In this document: positions 17,312 to 25,719 of the stretch, in pieces
Layout: every line of letters starts with the position of its first letter
Numbering within the stretch: position 1 is the stretch's first letter
Assembly (NCBI RefSeq): GCF_000719115.1
Contig: NZ_JOEA01000025.1
Coordinates: 50,885 to 114,884, forward strand
Source: Lentzea albidocapillata
GTDB taxonomy: Bacteria; Actinomycetota; Actinomycetes; Mycobacteriales; Pseudonocardiaceae
DNA length: 64,000 nt
Reading direction: 5' to 3'
The notes under the pieces: generated by a model
Database searches by the model: none
What the model was told of the DNA's origin: nothing
The model's input: the letters and a program-made list of their open reading frames with translations, nothing else
Made by a program: the position numbers and the translations under genes

Positions 17312-17653
17312 ATGCCTAGCTGGGATGACGTGGTGACGATGGCGTCGCGCCTGCCTGAGGTCGAGGAAGCGACCTGGCACCGGACACCATCGTTGAAGGT
17401 GGCCGGGAAGGGCTTCGCGCGCCTGCGGACCGAGGCCGAGGGCGGGCTCGTGCTGATGTGCGAGCTGGACGAGAAAGCAGCGCTGCTCGCGACCGGTGAC
17501 GCAGCCTTTTACACGACACCGCACTACGACGGGTACGGCGCGATCCTCGTCGACCTGGCGAAGATCGACCCCGGCCGGCTGGCAGAGCTGGTCGAGCAGG
17601 CGTGGCGACTCAAGGCGCCCGCCAAGCTCCGCAAGGTGCTCGACCGTGAGTAA
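17312..17653 (+). CDS. MmcQ/YjbR family DNA-binding-like protein
   Basis: A 113-residue MmcQ/YjbR fold protein with the usual pattern: LPEVEEATWHRTPSLKV near the start, a central FARLRTEAEG, and a C-terminal LAELVEQAWRLKAPAKL. Family members have a CyaY-like fold and are annotated as DNA-binding on weak evidence. It overlaps the next gene by 8 nt, indicating an operon. Confidence 0.85.
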   Translation: MPSWDDVVTMASRLPEVEEATWHRTPSLKVAGKGFARLRTEAEGGLVLMCELDEKAALLATGDAAFYTTPHYDGYGAILVDLAKIDPGRLAELVEQAWRLKAPAKLRKVLDRE

Positions 17654-18626
17654 GGCCCTGGCTACGGCCCGGCGAATCGCCGACGAAGTGCTGTTCCCCA
17701 CCGCAGCAGCGGTCGACGTCGCCGACCGGGTCCCTCCCGGTCATCTGGACTTGCTGGCGGAGCAAAGTTTTTACGGGCTTGCTTCTCCTCAGTCCACTTT
17801 GGACGTGCCCGACTACCAGACGGTGCAACGAATCGTGGAGACCTTCGCCGGAGGGTGCCTCACGACGGCGTTCGTATGGGTGCAGCACCACGGCGCGGTG
17901 ATGGCGGTGGCCGAGTCGCGCAACGAGACCCTCCGCACGGCGTACCTGGCTGATCTCACCACGGGCGCGGTGCGAGCAGGTCTCGCCGCGGGCGCTGCCA
18001 CCCGTCCGGGGCCGCCGCTGCTGCGCGCCACGCCTGCCGACGGAGGCTGGATCTTCGACGGCACAGCACCGTGGGTGACAGGTTGGGGAATGGTCGACGT
18101 GCTGCACATCGCGGCCCGCGACGACAACGATCTGCTGGTGTGGGCTCTGCTCGATGCCGCAGAAAACGCGGCGATCACGACAACGCCGGTGGAGCTGATC
18201 GCGGTGCAGGCCAGCCGGACGGTGACGATGAAGGTCGAGCAGCTGTTCGTACCGAACGAGAAGGTCACGTCCACTGTGTCACTCGCCAAGCACCTTGAAG
18301 GCGACCTGGAGTCGGTGCGTTTCACCGGATCGCTCGCGCTCGGCGTGGCCGGGCGGGCAGCCCGGCTGGCGGACATCGACCACGCTGAACTCGACGCGGC
18401 ACGAGACGTGTTGCACCACGCAAGTCACAGCGAGGTCCCGCAGGCACGGGCCGCCGTTGCGGAGTTGGCGCTGCGAACGGCGGCCGCACTCGTCGTGCAT
18501 GACGGAAGCCGGGCGATGCTGCCACGTGAGCACGGGCAGCGCCTTCTACGCGAGGCCGGGTTCCTGCTCGTGTTCGGGTCACGACCAGAGATCAAGACCG
18601 CGCTGCTCGACCGCCTCACCTCTTGA
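17646..18626 (+). CDS. Acyl-CoA dehydrogenase family flavoprotein
   Basis: A 326-residue protein starting at GTG 17646 inside the end of the MmcQ gene (8 nt overlap). It shows an acyl-CoA dehydrogenase outline: an all-helical N-domain, then a beta region with GWIFDGTAPWVTGWGMVD, where the family has the FAD-contacting W-x-T/V-x-G segment, then a helical C-domain. It is shorter than the usual 380 residues and lacks a clear catalytic glutamate region, so it may act as a flavin monooxygenase or dehydrogenase of unknown substrate. Confidence 0.8.
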   Translation: MSKALATARRIADEVLFPTAAAVDVADRVPPGHLDLLAEQSFYGLASPQSTLDVPDYQTVQRIVETFAGGCLTTAFVWVQHHGAVMAVAESRNETLRTAYLADLTTGAVRAGLAAGAATRPGPPLLRATPADGGWIFDGTAPWVTGWGMVDVLHIAARDDNDLLVWALLDAAENAAITTTPVELIAVQASRTVTMKVEQLFVPNEKVTSTVSLAKHLEGDLESVRFTGSLALGVAGRAARLADIDHAELDAARDVLHHASHSEVPQARAAVAELALRTAAALVVHDGSRAMLPREHGQRLLREAGFLLVFGSRPEIKTALLDRLTS

Positions 18627-18732
18627 TCGCCAGCTCTCGCCCCGGTCCAACTGGTCGGGGTTGGCGAGATGGACAAGGATGCAGGTCCAAGCACGGAATC
18701 TCTGAGCTCCGATCTCAACGACGAGGATCAAC

Positions 18733-19584
18733 ATGTCGACTGCACACCCCACTGCGATCATCACCGGTGGGACCGGCGGCATGGGGCTGGCAACGGCAGG
18801 GCTCATGGGTCACGACCACCGAATCGTGCTGGCAGACCTCGACCGGACGCGCCTCGATGACGCGGTGCGCGAACTGGCCATGGCCGGAGTTGAAGCGATC
18901 GGCGTGGTGTGCGACATCACCGACAAGGCATCCGTCGAGCAACTGTTCCAGCGCGCGGAGTCTGAAGGAAGTCACGTTCGCGCAGTGGTCCACGCCGCTG
19001 GAATCAGTCCGCACATGGGCACGGCTGAACGCATCGCTCGCATCAACGCGACCGGCACCGTCAACATCGCGCGAGCATTCCTCGCGCGAGCTGCGGACGG
19101 TGACGCACTCGTCAACGTGGCATCCACCGCCGGACACAGCATTCCCAGGATCCTCGTCCCGCTCCGTGCTTTCCGCCTTGCCGAGCAGCGGCCCGACGAC
19201 TTCGAGAAGGCGATCGTCAGTCGCGCGCGGGTCGTCGGCCGGAAGCTCAAACCCGGGCTGGCCTACGCGATCAGCAAGAACTTCGTCCACTGGTACAGCC
19301 GTTTCCTCGCGGCCGGGTTCGGAGAGCGGGGAGCGCGGGTCGTTTCCGTCTCTCCAGGGAGCTTCGACACCGCGATGGGGCGCCTGGAGGAGAACCACGG
19401 CGCCGGCGAGCTGGTGAAGTCGGCAGCGATCAAGCGATTCGGCAGGCCTGAGGAGGTCGCGGCTGTGCTCGCGTTCTGCGCGAGCGAGGCACCCGGCTAT
19501 CTGACCGGGGTCGACATCCTGGTCGATGGGGGCACCAAGGCCGGGAAAGAGTTGGGAACGAGAGGTCGACGGCAGGCGCGATGA
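18733..19584 (+). CDS. Short-chain dehydrogenase/reductase
   Basis: A 283-residue SDR: nucleotide motif TGGTGGMG near residue 11, VHAAGIS, catalytic serine in VASTAGHS, and YAISKN supplying Tyr and Lys. An extra segment of about 40 residues lies between the Ser and the Tyr (LRAFRLAEQRPDDFEKAI), which may cover the substrate pocket. The C-terminus DILVDGG is followed by a basic tail. It follows the acyl-CoA dehydrogenase-like gene on the same strand after 106 nt. Confidence 0.9.
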   Translation: MSTAHPTAIITGGTGGMGLATAGLMGHDHRIVLADLDRTRLDDAVRELAMAGVEAIGVVCDITDKASVEQLFQRAESEGSHVRAVVHAAGISPHMGTAERIARINATGTVNIARAFLARAADGDALVNVASTAGHSIPRILVPLRAFRLAEQRPDDFEKAIVSRARVVGRKLKPGLAYAISKNFVHWYSRFLAAGFGERGARVVSVSPGSFDTAMGRLEENHGAGELVKSAAIKRFGRPEEVAAVLAFCASEAPGYLTGVDILVDGGTKAGKELGTRGRRQAR

Positions 19585-19626
19585 GTGGCGCCACCCACAC
19601 CGGAACGCCGAGCCGAAGCGCAAGGT

Positions 19627-20553
19627 TCAGCACGTTGCCAAAAGCCGAACCGCACCGCTAGCTCTGACAGCCACATCCCGACGCCGTTTGGCCTCCGTGA
19701 CGGTGACGGCCGGGTCGACCGACTGCTCACCGGAAGTGCAGCAGGCGCTGACGCCACAGCACGACGCTTCACTCTGCGCCGGTGCTGTTGCACCGGCAGA
19801 CTCGATGCCGAGTGGCTTCACGGCACGAACAATGGCTCCGTGCATGCCATCGGCGGCCTCGAACGTCGGAGTGATCTCGATGCCGGTGAAGCCGGCGGTC
19901 TGCAGGCCTTCGCGGTACTCGGTGAAGGTGAGCGCTCCGGCGATGCAGCTGACGTAGGAGCCGCGTTCGGCTCGCTCGGCAGGGGTGAGGTGGTCGTCGG
20001 CGACGACGTCGGAGATGCCGAGACGGCCACCGGGACGCAGGACGCGGAAGGTCTCGGCGAACACGGCGGGCTTGTCGACGGAGAGGTTGATGACGCAGTT
20101 GGAGATGACGACGTCGATGGTGTTGCCGGGCAACGGGATGTCTTCGATGTTGCCCTTGAGGAACTCGACGTTGGTGGCGCCGGCCTTGTCCGCGTTGGAC
20201 AGGGCGAGCGCGAGCATCTCGTCGGTCATGTCCAGGCCGTAGGCCTTGCCGGTCGGACCGACGCGACGGGCCGAGAGCAGGACGTCGATGCCGCCACCGG
20301 AGCCCAGGTCCAGCACCCGCTCACCCTCGCGGAGGTCGGCGACGGCGATGGGGTTGCCGCAGCCGAGTGAGGCCGCCACGGCCTCGGCTGGGAGTTCGTC
20401 GCGCTGGGCCGCCGGGTAGAGCGTCGCGCCGAAGGTCTCGTCGACCTCCACGGCCTGCGGTCCACAGCAGCCGCCCCCGCCTTGGGCGACGGCGGTCGCG
20501 GCTGCGGCGTAGCGGGCACGGACGGTCTCGCGCAGCTCAGTCTGCTCACCCAT
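19627..20553 (-). CDS. arsM: Arsenite S-adenosylmethyltransferase
   Basis: A 308-residue ArsM. SAM motif [11 protein letters not shown] at 80-90; conserved arsenic-binding cysteines C65 (SLGCGNP), C153 (SNCVINLS) and C203 (YVSCIAGAL); an N-terminal GGGGCCGP pair at 29-30 and a C-terminal pair of vicinal cysteines at 265-266 and 271-272. It methylates As(III) to mono- and dimethylated forms. ATG 20553 has GGAGGAG 5 nt upstream; earlier in-frame starts lie in the promoter. A basic tail of about 30 residues ending in Cys follows the CC motifs and is longer than usual. Divergent from arsR at 20631. Confidence 0.95.
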   Translation of the reverse strand: MGEQTELRETVRARYAAAATAVAQGGGGCCGPQAVEVDETFGATLYPAAQRDELPAEAVAASLGCGNPIAVADLREGERVLDLGSGGGIDVLLSARRVGPTGKAYGLDMTDEMLALALSNADKAGATNVEFLKGNIEDIPLPGNTIDVVISNCVINLSVDKPAVFAETFRVLRPGGRLGISDVVADDHLTPAERAERGSYVSCIAGALTFTEYREGLQTAGFTGIEITPTFEAADGMHGAIVRAVKPLGIESAGATAPAQSEASCCGVSACCTSGEQSVDPAVTVTEAKRRRDVAVRASGAVRLLATC

Positions 20554-20617
20554 GGGAGGCTCCTCCAGGCTGTATTGAAGTTTGTCTATGTATTGTTGCG
20601 CGAAACCCGAAGTGCCG

Positions 20618-20627
20618 TCAATATTGA
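20618..20627. promoter_or_regulatory. Palindrome in the arsM-arsR divergent promoter, candidate ArsR site
   Basis: TCAATATTGA is a perfect palindrome ending 3 nt before the ATG of arsR (20631). There is no Shine-Dalgarno sequence; CAATAT at 20619-20624 would be a -10 element for a leaderless arsR mRNA. The adjacent ATATGTCGAAG resembles the other ArsR promoters of the island. Confidence 0.5.
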
Positions 20628-20630
20628 AAT

Positions 20631-20978
20631 ATGTCGAAGCAGGAGCCCGGTTGCTGCGAGCCGCTGCCGGAAGACCCACTGGCAGCGGTTCAGGCGGCCG
20701 AGCTGTCGGGGATGTTCAAGGCGCTGGGAGACCCGGTGCGCCTGCGGCTGCTGTCGATGATCGCTTCCCGGACCGAAGGCGGGGTCTGCGTCTGCGAGCT
20801 GACGCCGGCGTTCGAGCTGTCCCAGCCGACGATCTCGCATCACCTCAAGCTGCTGCGGCAGGCCGGTTTGGTCGACTGCGAGCGCCGGGGCACGTGGGTC
20901 TACTACTGGGTGCGCCCGGAGACGACCGACCGGATGGCCGCGATGCTGAGCAGCGTGCGGCAGCAGGTCACGGCCTGA
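20631..20978 (+). CDS. arsR: ArsR-family arsenite-responsive repressor
   Basis: A 115-residue winged-helix repressor: MFKALGDPVRLRLLSMI, recognition helix SQPTISHHLKLLRQAGLV, and wing RRGTWVYYWV. A CxC pair (C53, C55, in GVCVCEL) in the metal-binding helix is the classic As(III) site; a further CC pair lies at residues 8-9. It is divergent from arsM and overlaps the 3' end of the convergent arsO-like gene by 11 nt. Probably represses arsM and itself. Confidence 0.93.
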   Translation: MSKQEPGCCEPLPEDPLAAVQAAELSGMFKALGDPVRLRLLSMIASRTEGGVCVCELTPAFELSQPTISHHLKLLRQAGLVDCERRGTWVYYWVRPETTDRMAAMLSSVRQQVTA

Positions 20979-21942
20979 GCGTCAGCGCGATCTTCGCGAC
21001 CGTTGCCTTCGCGGTCGGCCCGACCCCGATGAGCGTCGCCGACGCGGGTCCGGTCCAGCCGCCGTAGCCGAGCAGGTGAAGGCGCGGCTCCCCGGTGGCG
21101 GTCGTACCGTCCACTGCGACGCGACCGTCGGCGTCGCGCACACGCAGCGGAGCCAGGTGGCCCAAGGCAGGGCGGAAGCCGGTGCACCACACGACAACAT
21201 CGGCCCCGGACAAGGCTTCGACGTCCGTCGGGACGGCCACGAGCAGTCCGTTGTCGCGGGCTTCGCGAACGGGAGGTACGGCCACGATGTCGCCGAGTTC
21301 GCTGACGCCGCCGCGCCGGGTGGCGATGTCGAACAGCGCTTTGCCGTCGATCTCGTCCGGCATGTACCGCGGCGGCCGGCGCGTCATCCAGGTCAGCTCG
21401 GTGTGCGGTATGAGGTCGGCGGCGATCTGCGCGCCGGAGTTGCCGCCGCCGACCACGACCACCTTCTGGCCGGCGAACTCGTGCGGGTCGCGGTAGTCGA
21501 CGGTGTGCAACTGGCGGCCGGGCAGGTCCACCAGAGGCCGGAAGGGTCGCCACCAGGTGCCCGTTGCGCTGATGACGTGCCGCGCCGACCAAGTGCCGGA
21601 GTCGGTGTGCACCAGCAGGCGGTCGCCGTCGTGCGTCACCGAGGTGACCTGGACGGGCCGCTGGACGGGGATGTCGTAGCGCTTCTCGTAGGCCGCGAGG
21701 TAGTCGACGACGTGCTGTGCGGTCGGGTATCCGTCCGGAAAGGACGGCATGGGCCAGCCGGGCAGCGAACTGTGACGGGCGACGGAGAACAGGCGCAGCG
21801 AGTTCCACGTGAGCGGCCACGCCCCACCTGGCACGGGTTGCGCGTCGAGCACCACGTGGTCGATGCCCGCTCGGCGCAGGTAGAAGGCGGCGGCCAGCCC
21901 TGCCTGACCGCCGCCGACCACCACGACGTCAGACTTGAGCAC
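20968..21942 (-). CDS. arsO: ArsO-like flavin-dependent monooxygenase
   Basis: A 324-residue protein with two Rossmann motifs: FAD site VVVGGGQAGLAAAF (7-20) and NADPH site VVVVGGGNSGAQIA (about 168-181), and ATGTW typical of flavin monooxygenases. Length and context match ArsO, the flavoprotein found in ars operons. It starts 14 nt inside the end of acr3, so it is co-transcribed with it. Its function in resistance is not settled; oxidation or reduction of an organoarsenical is plausible. Confidence 0.85.
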   Translation of the reverse strand: MLKSDVVVVGGGQAGLAAAFYLRRAGIDHVVLDAQPVPGGAWPLTWNSLRLFSVARHSSLPGWPMPSFPDGYPTAQHVVDYLAAYEKRYDIPVQRPVQVTSVTHDGDRLLVHTDSGTWSARHVISATGTWWRPFRPLVDLPGRQLHTVDYRDPHEFAGQKVVVVGGGNSGAQIAADLIPHTELTWMTRRPPRYMPDEIDGKALFDIATRRGGVSELGDIVAVPPVREARDNGLLVAVPTDVEALSGADVVVWCTGFRPALGHLAPLRVRDADGRVAVDGTTATGEPRLHLLGYGGWTGPASATLIGVGPTAKATVAKIALTLRP

Positions 21943-23002
21943 GAGCCGCCCAACGACGACGCAGCCAGAGGCTGACGTAGACGAGCGCGACGAGGACCGG
22001 CACCTCGATCAGCGGCCCGACCACACCGGCCAGGGCCTGCCCGGACGTCACGCCGAACACACTGATCGCGACGGCGATGGCGAGCTCGAAGTTGTTGCCC
22101 GCGGCGGTGAACGCCAGCGTCGTGGTCCGCTCGTAGGAGAGTCCGGACGCCTTACCCAGCGCGTAGGAACCGGCCCACATGATCGCGAAGTAGACCAGCA
22201 ACGGCAGCGCGATCCGCACGACGTCGAGCGGCTTGTTCGTGATGGTCTCGCCCTGCAACGCGAACAGGATGACGATCGTGAACAGCAAGCCGTACAACGC
22301 GACTGGACCGACCCGCGGCAGGAACTTGGATTCGTACCACTCCCGGCCACGGGTCCGCTCCCCCAGCTTGCGGCTCAGGTAGCCGGCCAGCAGGGGGATG
22401 CCGAGGAAGATGAGCACGGACTTGGCGATCTCCCACGCGGAGAAGTCCACCGATGCGGTGTCCAGACCGAGCCAGCCGGGCAACAGGTCGAGGTAGAACC
22501 AGCCGAGCACACCGAACATGACCACCTGGAACACGGAGTTCAACGCCACCAGCACGGCGGCGGCCTCGCGGTCGCCGCAGGCGAGGTCGTTCCAGATGAT
22601 GACCATGGCGATGCAGCGGGCGAGGCCGACGATGATCAGCCCTGTCCGGTACTCCGGCAGATCAGCTAGGAAGATCCAGGCCAGCGCGAACATCAGCGCC
22701 GGGCCCAGCACCCAGTTCAGCACCAGCGACAGCACCATCGTGCGGCGATCGCGGGTGACGGTGTCGAGCTTGTCGTAGCGGACCTTCGCGAGCACCGGGT
22801 ACATCATCAGCAGCAGGCCCAGGGCGATCGGCAACGAGACGCCGTCGACTTTCACGGCGTCCAGCACGCCCTGCAGGCCCGGAACGCCGCGGCCGAGCAG
22901 CAGGCCGGCGACCATGGCGACGCCGATCCACACCGGCAGGAACCTGTCCAGGAAGGACAGTCGGTGCAACACGTCCGGTGCCGCGGTTTGCTTGGTGCTC
23001 AA
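21929..23002 (-). CDS. acr3: Arsenite efflux transporter, ACR3 family
   Basis: A 357-residue membrane protein with ten hydrophobic segments. The hallmark LARCIAMVIIWNDLACGD carries the essential cysteine of segment 4, and AAGNNFELAIAVAI is the conserved segment 9 motif. It exports As(OH)3 in exchange for protons. The start is taken as TTG 23002 because GGAGAA lies 4 nt upstream and the in-frame ATG/GTG codons further up lie inside the arsR gene. Operon order is arsR - acr3 - arsO. Confidence 0.94.
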   Translation of the reverse strand: MSTKQTAAPDVLHRLSFLDRFLPVWIGVAMVAGLLLGRGVPGLQGVLDAVKVDGVSLPIALGLLLMMYPVLAKVRYDKLDTVTRDRRTMVLSLVLNWVLGPALMFALAWIFLADLPEYRTGLIIVGLARCIAMVIIWNDLACGDREAAAVLVALNSVFQVVMFGVLGWFYLDLLPGWLGLDTASVDFSAWEIAKSVLIFLGIPLLAGYLSRKLGERTRGREWYESKFLPRVGPVALYGLLFTIVILFALQGETITNKPLDVVRIALPLLVYFAIMWAGSYALGKASGLSYERTTTLAFTAAGNNFELAIAVAISVFGVTSGQALAGVVGPLIEVPVLVALVYVSLWLRRRWAARAQV

Positions 23003-23018
23003 CAGGTTCTCCGTCAGG

Positions 23019-23348
23019 TCAGTCGCAGCAGGCGCTGCTGTCGCGCAGCGGTCCTCCTGGCGCCAGCACGGCGGCCAGGGTGTCGATGGCGGCGTTGTCG
23101 ATGCGGTACCAGCTCCAGGTGCCGCGCCGTTCCCGGCTGAGCACACCGGCGTTGACGAGGATCTTGAGGTGGTGGCTCAGCGAGGACTGCGGCATGTCGA
23201 ACTGGTCGGCGAGGTCGCAGAAGCACGCCTCCTGCTCCTCGGTCCGCCGCACCAGGCCGACCAGTTCGACCCGGATCGGATCGCCGAGCGCCTTGAACAG
23301 GCGTGCGGCGGTCGCCGAGTCGAGCAGCGTCTGGTCCGGGCTCGTCAT
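23019..23348 (-). CDS. arsR: ArsR-family repressor (second type)
   Basis: A 109-residue winged-helix repressor, SLSHHLKILVNAGVLSRERRGTWSWY. It has C42 and C44 (ACFCDL) in the metal-sensing helix and a C-terminal vicinal pair C107-C108. Start ATG 23348; ATG 23360 is also possible. It heads the operon arsR-acr3-arsO and is divergent from arsC, so one operator region at about 23360-23425 should serve both directions. Confidence 0.9.
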   Translation of the reverse strand: MTSPDQTLLDSATAARLFKALGDPIRVELVGLVRRTEEQEACFCDLADQFDMPQSSLSHHLKILVNAGVLSRERRGTWSWYRIDNAAIDTLAAVLAPGGPLRDSSACCD

Positions 23349-23371
23349 GACGATGACCATAACGGGTTGAA

Positions 23372-23400
23372 TTGACAAAAGTCGATACACGGGGTGTGAT
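23372..23400 (+). promoter_or_regulatory. Promoter of the arsC genes
   Basis: TTGACA at 23372-23377 and TGTGAT at 23395-23400 are spaced by 17 nt. GTCGAT and ATCGAC (23381-23386, 23405-23410) form an imperfect inverted repeat around the -10, a likely ArsR binding region. AAGGAG at 23423-23428 precedes the ATG at 23434. Confidence 0.6.
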
Positions 23401-23433
23401 CTGCATCGACATACTTCGGTCCAAGGAGATCTG

Positions 23434-24075
23434 ATGTCCCGCACGAGCGGACTCCCTCAGCACGAGCTCACCGCCCAGCTGCTCCGGATCACCGACGAAC
23501 TCTCCGACAGGTTCCACGGCGTGTTCAGCCGCGAGACCGTCGCCAAGGTCGTGGACGAGACCTACGACCTGCTCGCCGAGAACGCCACCGTCACCACCTA
23601 CCTGCCGGTCCTGACCGCGCGCTTCACCAAGCAGCGGCTGGCCGACCAGGGCCGCGCCGACGGCCTGACGACCATCACCGTGCCGCAGGTCCTGTTCATC
23701 TGCGTCCACAACGCCGGCCGCTCCCAGATCGCCGCCGCGCTGCTGGAGCACCACTCGTTCGGCAAGGTCTCCGTGCGCTCGGCGGGCAGCAAGCCGACCG
23801 GCACCATCCCGCAGACCGTCACCGACGCCCTCAACGAACTCGGCATCGAGCTGACCGAGGCGTTCCCCAAGCCGCTGACCGACGAGGTCGTGCGCGCCGC
23901 CGACGTCGTGGTCACCATGGGCTGTGGCGACACCTGCCCGGTCTACCCCGGCAAGCGCTACCTGGACTGGGACGTCGCCGACCCGGCGGGCGCGTCGCTG
24001 AACACCGTGCGGGAGATCCGCGACGACATCGACCGCCGCATCCGCGGCCTGCTGTCCGAACTTCTCCAGGACTGA
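23434..24075 (+). CDS. arsC: Arsenate reductase, low-molecular-weight phosphatase type, with N-terminal helical domain
   Basis: A 213-residue protein. A three-helix bundle (about 10-75) precedes a low-molecular-weight protein tyrosine phosphatase-like arsenate reductase domain with the P-loop CVHNAGRSQ (nucleophile C90), SVRSAGSKPTG, and MGCGDTCPVYPGKRYLDW with two further cysteines. It reduces As(V) to As(III), in actinobacteria usually by way of mycothiol and mycoredoxin or thioredoxin. It is followed at 52 nt by a second, shorter arsC with the same core, evidently a tandem duplication. Confidence 0.93.
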   Translation: MSRTSGLPQHELTAQLLRITDELSDRFHGVFSRETVAKVVDETYDLLAENATVTTYLPVLTARFTKQRLADQGRADGLTTITVPQVLFICVHNAGRSQIAAALLEHHSFGKVSVRSAGSKPTGTIPQTVTDALNELGIELTEAFPKPLTDEVVRAADVVVTMGCGDTCPVYPGKRYLDWDVADPAGASLNTVREIRDDIDRRIRGLLSELLQD

Positions 24076-24127
24076 GACACCGCTGTTCACCTGGATCACG
24101 CATCATGAGAACCACCGCAACGAGGAG

Positions 24128-24535
24128 ATGACCGTGTCCAAGACCCCCGAGGTGCTGTTCGTCTGCGTGCACAACGCGGGCCGCTCCCAGATGGCCGCGG
24201 CGCTGCTGCAGCACTACGGCATGGGGCGGATCAGCGTGCGCTCGGCCGGATCCGAGCCCGCAGAGAAGGTCAACCCGGCGGCCGCGGCCGCCGTGGCCGA
24301 GTGGGGCCTCGACATCACCGCCGAGGTCCCCTCGAAGCTCACGACCGAGGACGTCGAAGCCTCCGACGTCGTGATCACCATGGGCTGCGGCGACACCTGC
24401 CCGGTGTTCCCCGGCAAGCGCTACCTCGACTGGCAGCTCGACGACCCGGCGGGTCAGGGCATCGAGTCGGTCCGTCCGATCCGCGACGACATCGACCGCC
24501 GCGTGCGCGGCCTGGTCGCCGAGCTGCTGGACTGA
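24128..24535 (+). CDS. arsC: Arsenate reductase, low-molecular-weight phosphatase type
   Basis: A 135-residue single-domain ArsC: P-loop CVHNAGRSQ with nucleophile C13, SVRSAGSEPAE, and MGCGDTCPVFPGKRYLDW. About the size of mycothiol-dependent ArsC1/ArsC2. It is the second gene of the plus-strand ars operon. Its last 82 nt are overlapped by the 3' end of the convergent MFS gene. Closely similar to the C-terminal domain of the arsC upstream, so probably a duplicate. Confidence 0.94.
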   Translation: MTVSKTPEVLFVCVHNAGRSQMAAALLQHYGMGRISVRSAGSEPAEKVNPAAAAAVAEWGLDITAEVPSKLTTEDVEASDVVITMGCGDTCPVFPGKRYLDWQLDDPAGQGIESVRPIRDDIDRRVRGLVAELLD

Positions 24536-25719
24536 CGCGGAACGCTGGCGGTCGACAACACGGCCGCCAGCACCCCGATCACACCCAGCACGACGAACAC
24601 CGCCGGGTATCCCCCGAGCCACGCCGCCATGGCACTGCCCGCCCACGGCGCGATCGCCGCCGTCAGCATCACCGGCACGGCGAGCAATCCGCTCAACTGT
24701 CCGTAGTGGACAGCGCCCCAGCGATCGGTGATCGCCGTTGCCTGCACCAGCGTGAAGATCCCGCGTGCCACACCTGCGAGCACGGAGCCGGCGATGAGCA
24801 GCAGGGCCGGGCCGGGGATCACGCCCAGCAACGTCGTCACCACCGCACTTGCCAGCAGGACCAGCGCTGTCCGCGTGCGTACCGACGTCCTCGCGGCCAG
24901 CCTGGCATAACCGAGCCGTCCGAGTACCTGGCCCACCCCTCCGAGGCCCAGGGCCACGGCGGCCGCTGATGTCGACATCCCACGTTCGGTCAGCAGCGGC
25001 ACGAGGTTGACCACAACCGCGTAGACGCTGAACGCCGCCAGGCTCATCGAGATCGTCAGGACGATGAACGGCCTGCTTCTCGCCACCGCCGACGGATGAT
25101 GCTCCGCCTCGTGCTCGATCTCCGGCCACGGCAGCCGCAAGCCGAACAGATGCAGCGGAACCGTAGTGACAGCAAGGATTCCAGCCAGCACCAGGTAGGT
25201 GCCTCGCCAGTCCAGATGCGTGTTCAGCACGGCGGTCAACGGTGCGAACACCGTGCTGGCCAGTCCTGCCACCAACGTGAGCGCGGTCAGCGCCGACACC
25301 CGCCTCGCCCCGTACCAGCGGGTGAGCGCGGCGAAGGCGGGAGCGTAGAACACTCCGGCCATCGCGACACCGATCAGCAACCACGCGATCGTGAACCACA
25401 CCAACGACTGCGCGGTCTCCAGCATGATGAGCGCCGGCACCGCGACGATCGAGCCGGTGGTCATGATGGCGCGTGGACCGCGGCGGTCCAGCAGTTTGCC
25501 CACCGGCACGCCGACGAGTCCCGCCACGATCTGGCTCGCCGAGAAGCCAGCGGTGATCGCGGCCAGCGACCACCCGGTCTGCGCACTGATCGTCGGCAGC
25601 AGCACGGGAAACGCGTAGTAGAGAATCCCCCAGCTGATGATCTCGGTGGAGCACAACACGATCAACACGCGGCGCAGCCCGGCGCCTGTGCCGGGCCGCG
25701 CCGTCGTGTCAGCGCGCAC
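24454..25719 (-). CDS. Major facilitator superfamily transporter of the arsenic island
   Basis: A 421-residue MFS protein with twelve segments; LLDRRGPRAIM is the loop 2-3 signature and RWYGARRVSAL a later one. GTG 25719 overlaps the stop of the flavoprotein gene by 11 nt, so the two are one operon. The last 27 residues (after TASVPRQ) are serine/arginine-rich and are encoded antisense to arsC, suggesting that the original stop has been lost. Its regular pairing with a flavoprotein in an ars locus suggests that it exports a modified arsenical. Confidence 0.85.
   Translation of the reverse strand: MRADTTARPGTGAGLRRVLIVLCSTEIISWGILYYAFPVLLPTISAQTGWSLAAITAGFSASQIVAGLVGVPVGKLLDRRGPRAIMTTGSIVAVPALIMLETAQSLVWFTIAWLLIGVAMAGVFYAPAFAALTRWYGARRVSALTALTLVAGLASTVFAPLTAVLNTHLDWRGTYLVLAGILAVTTVPLHLFGLRLPWPEIEHEAEHHPSAVARSRPFIVLTISMSLAAFSVYAVVVNLVPLLTERGMSTSAAAVALGLGGVGQVLGRLGYARLAARTSVRTRTALVLLASAVVTTLLGVIPGPALLLIAGSVLAGVARGIFTLVQATAITDRWGAVHYGQLSGLLAVPVMLTAAIAPWAGSAMAAWLGGYPAVFVVLGVIGVLAAVLSTASVPRQSSSSATRPRTRRSMSSRIGRTDSMP

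Noticed and set aside
24200..24540. Recent exact duplication between the two arsC genes
   Set aside because: The proteins share motifs, but the DNA differs throughout, so the duplication is old.
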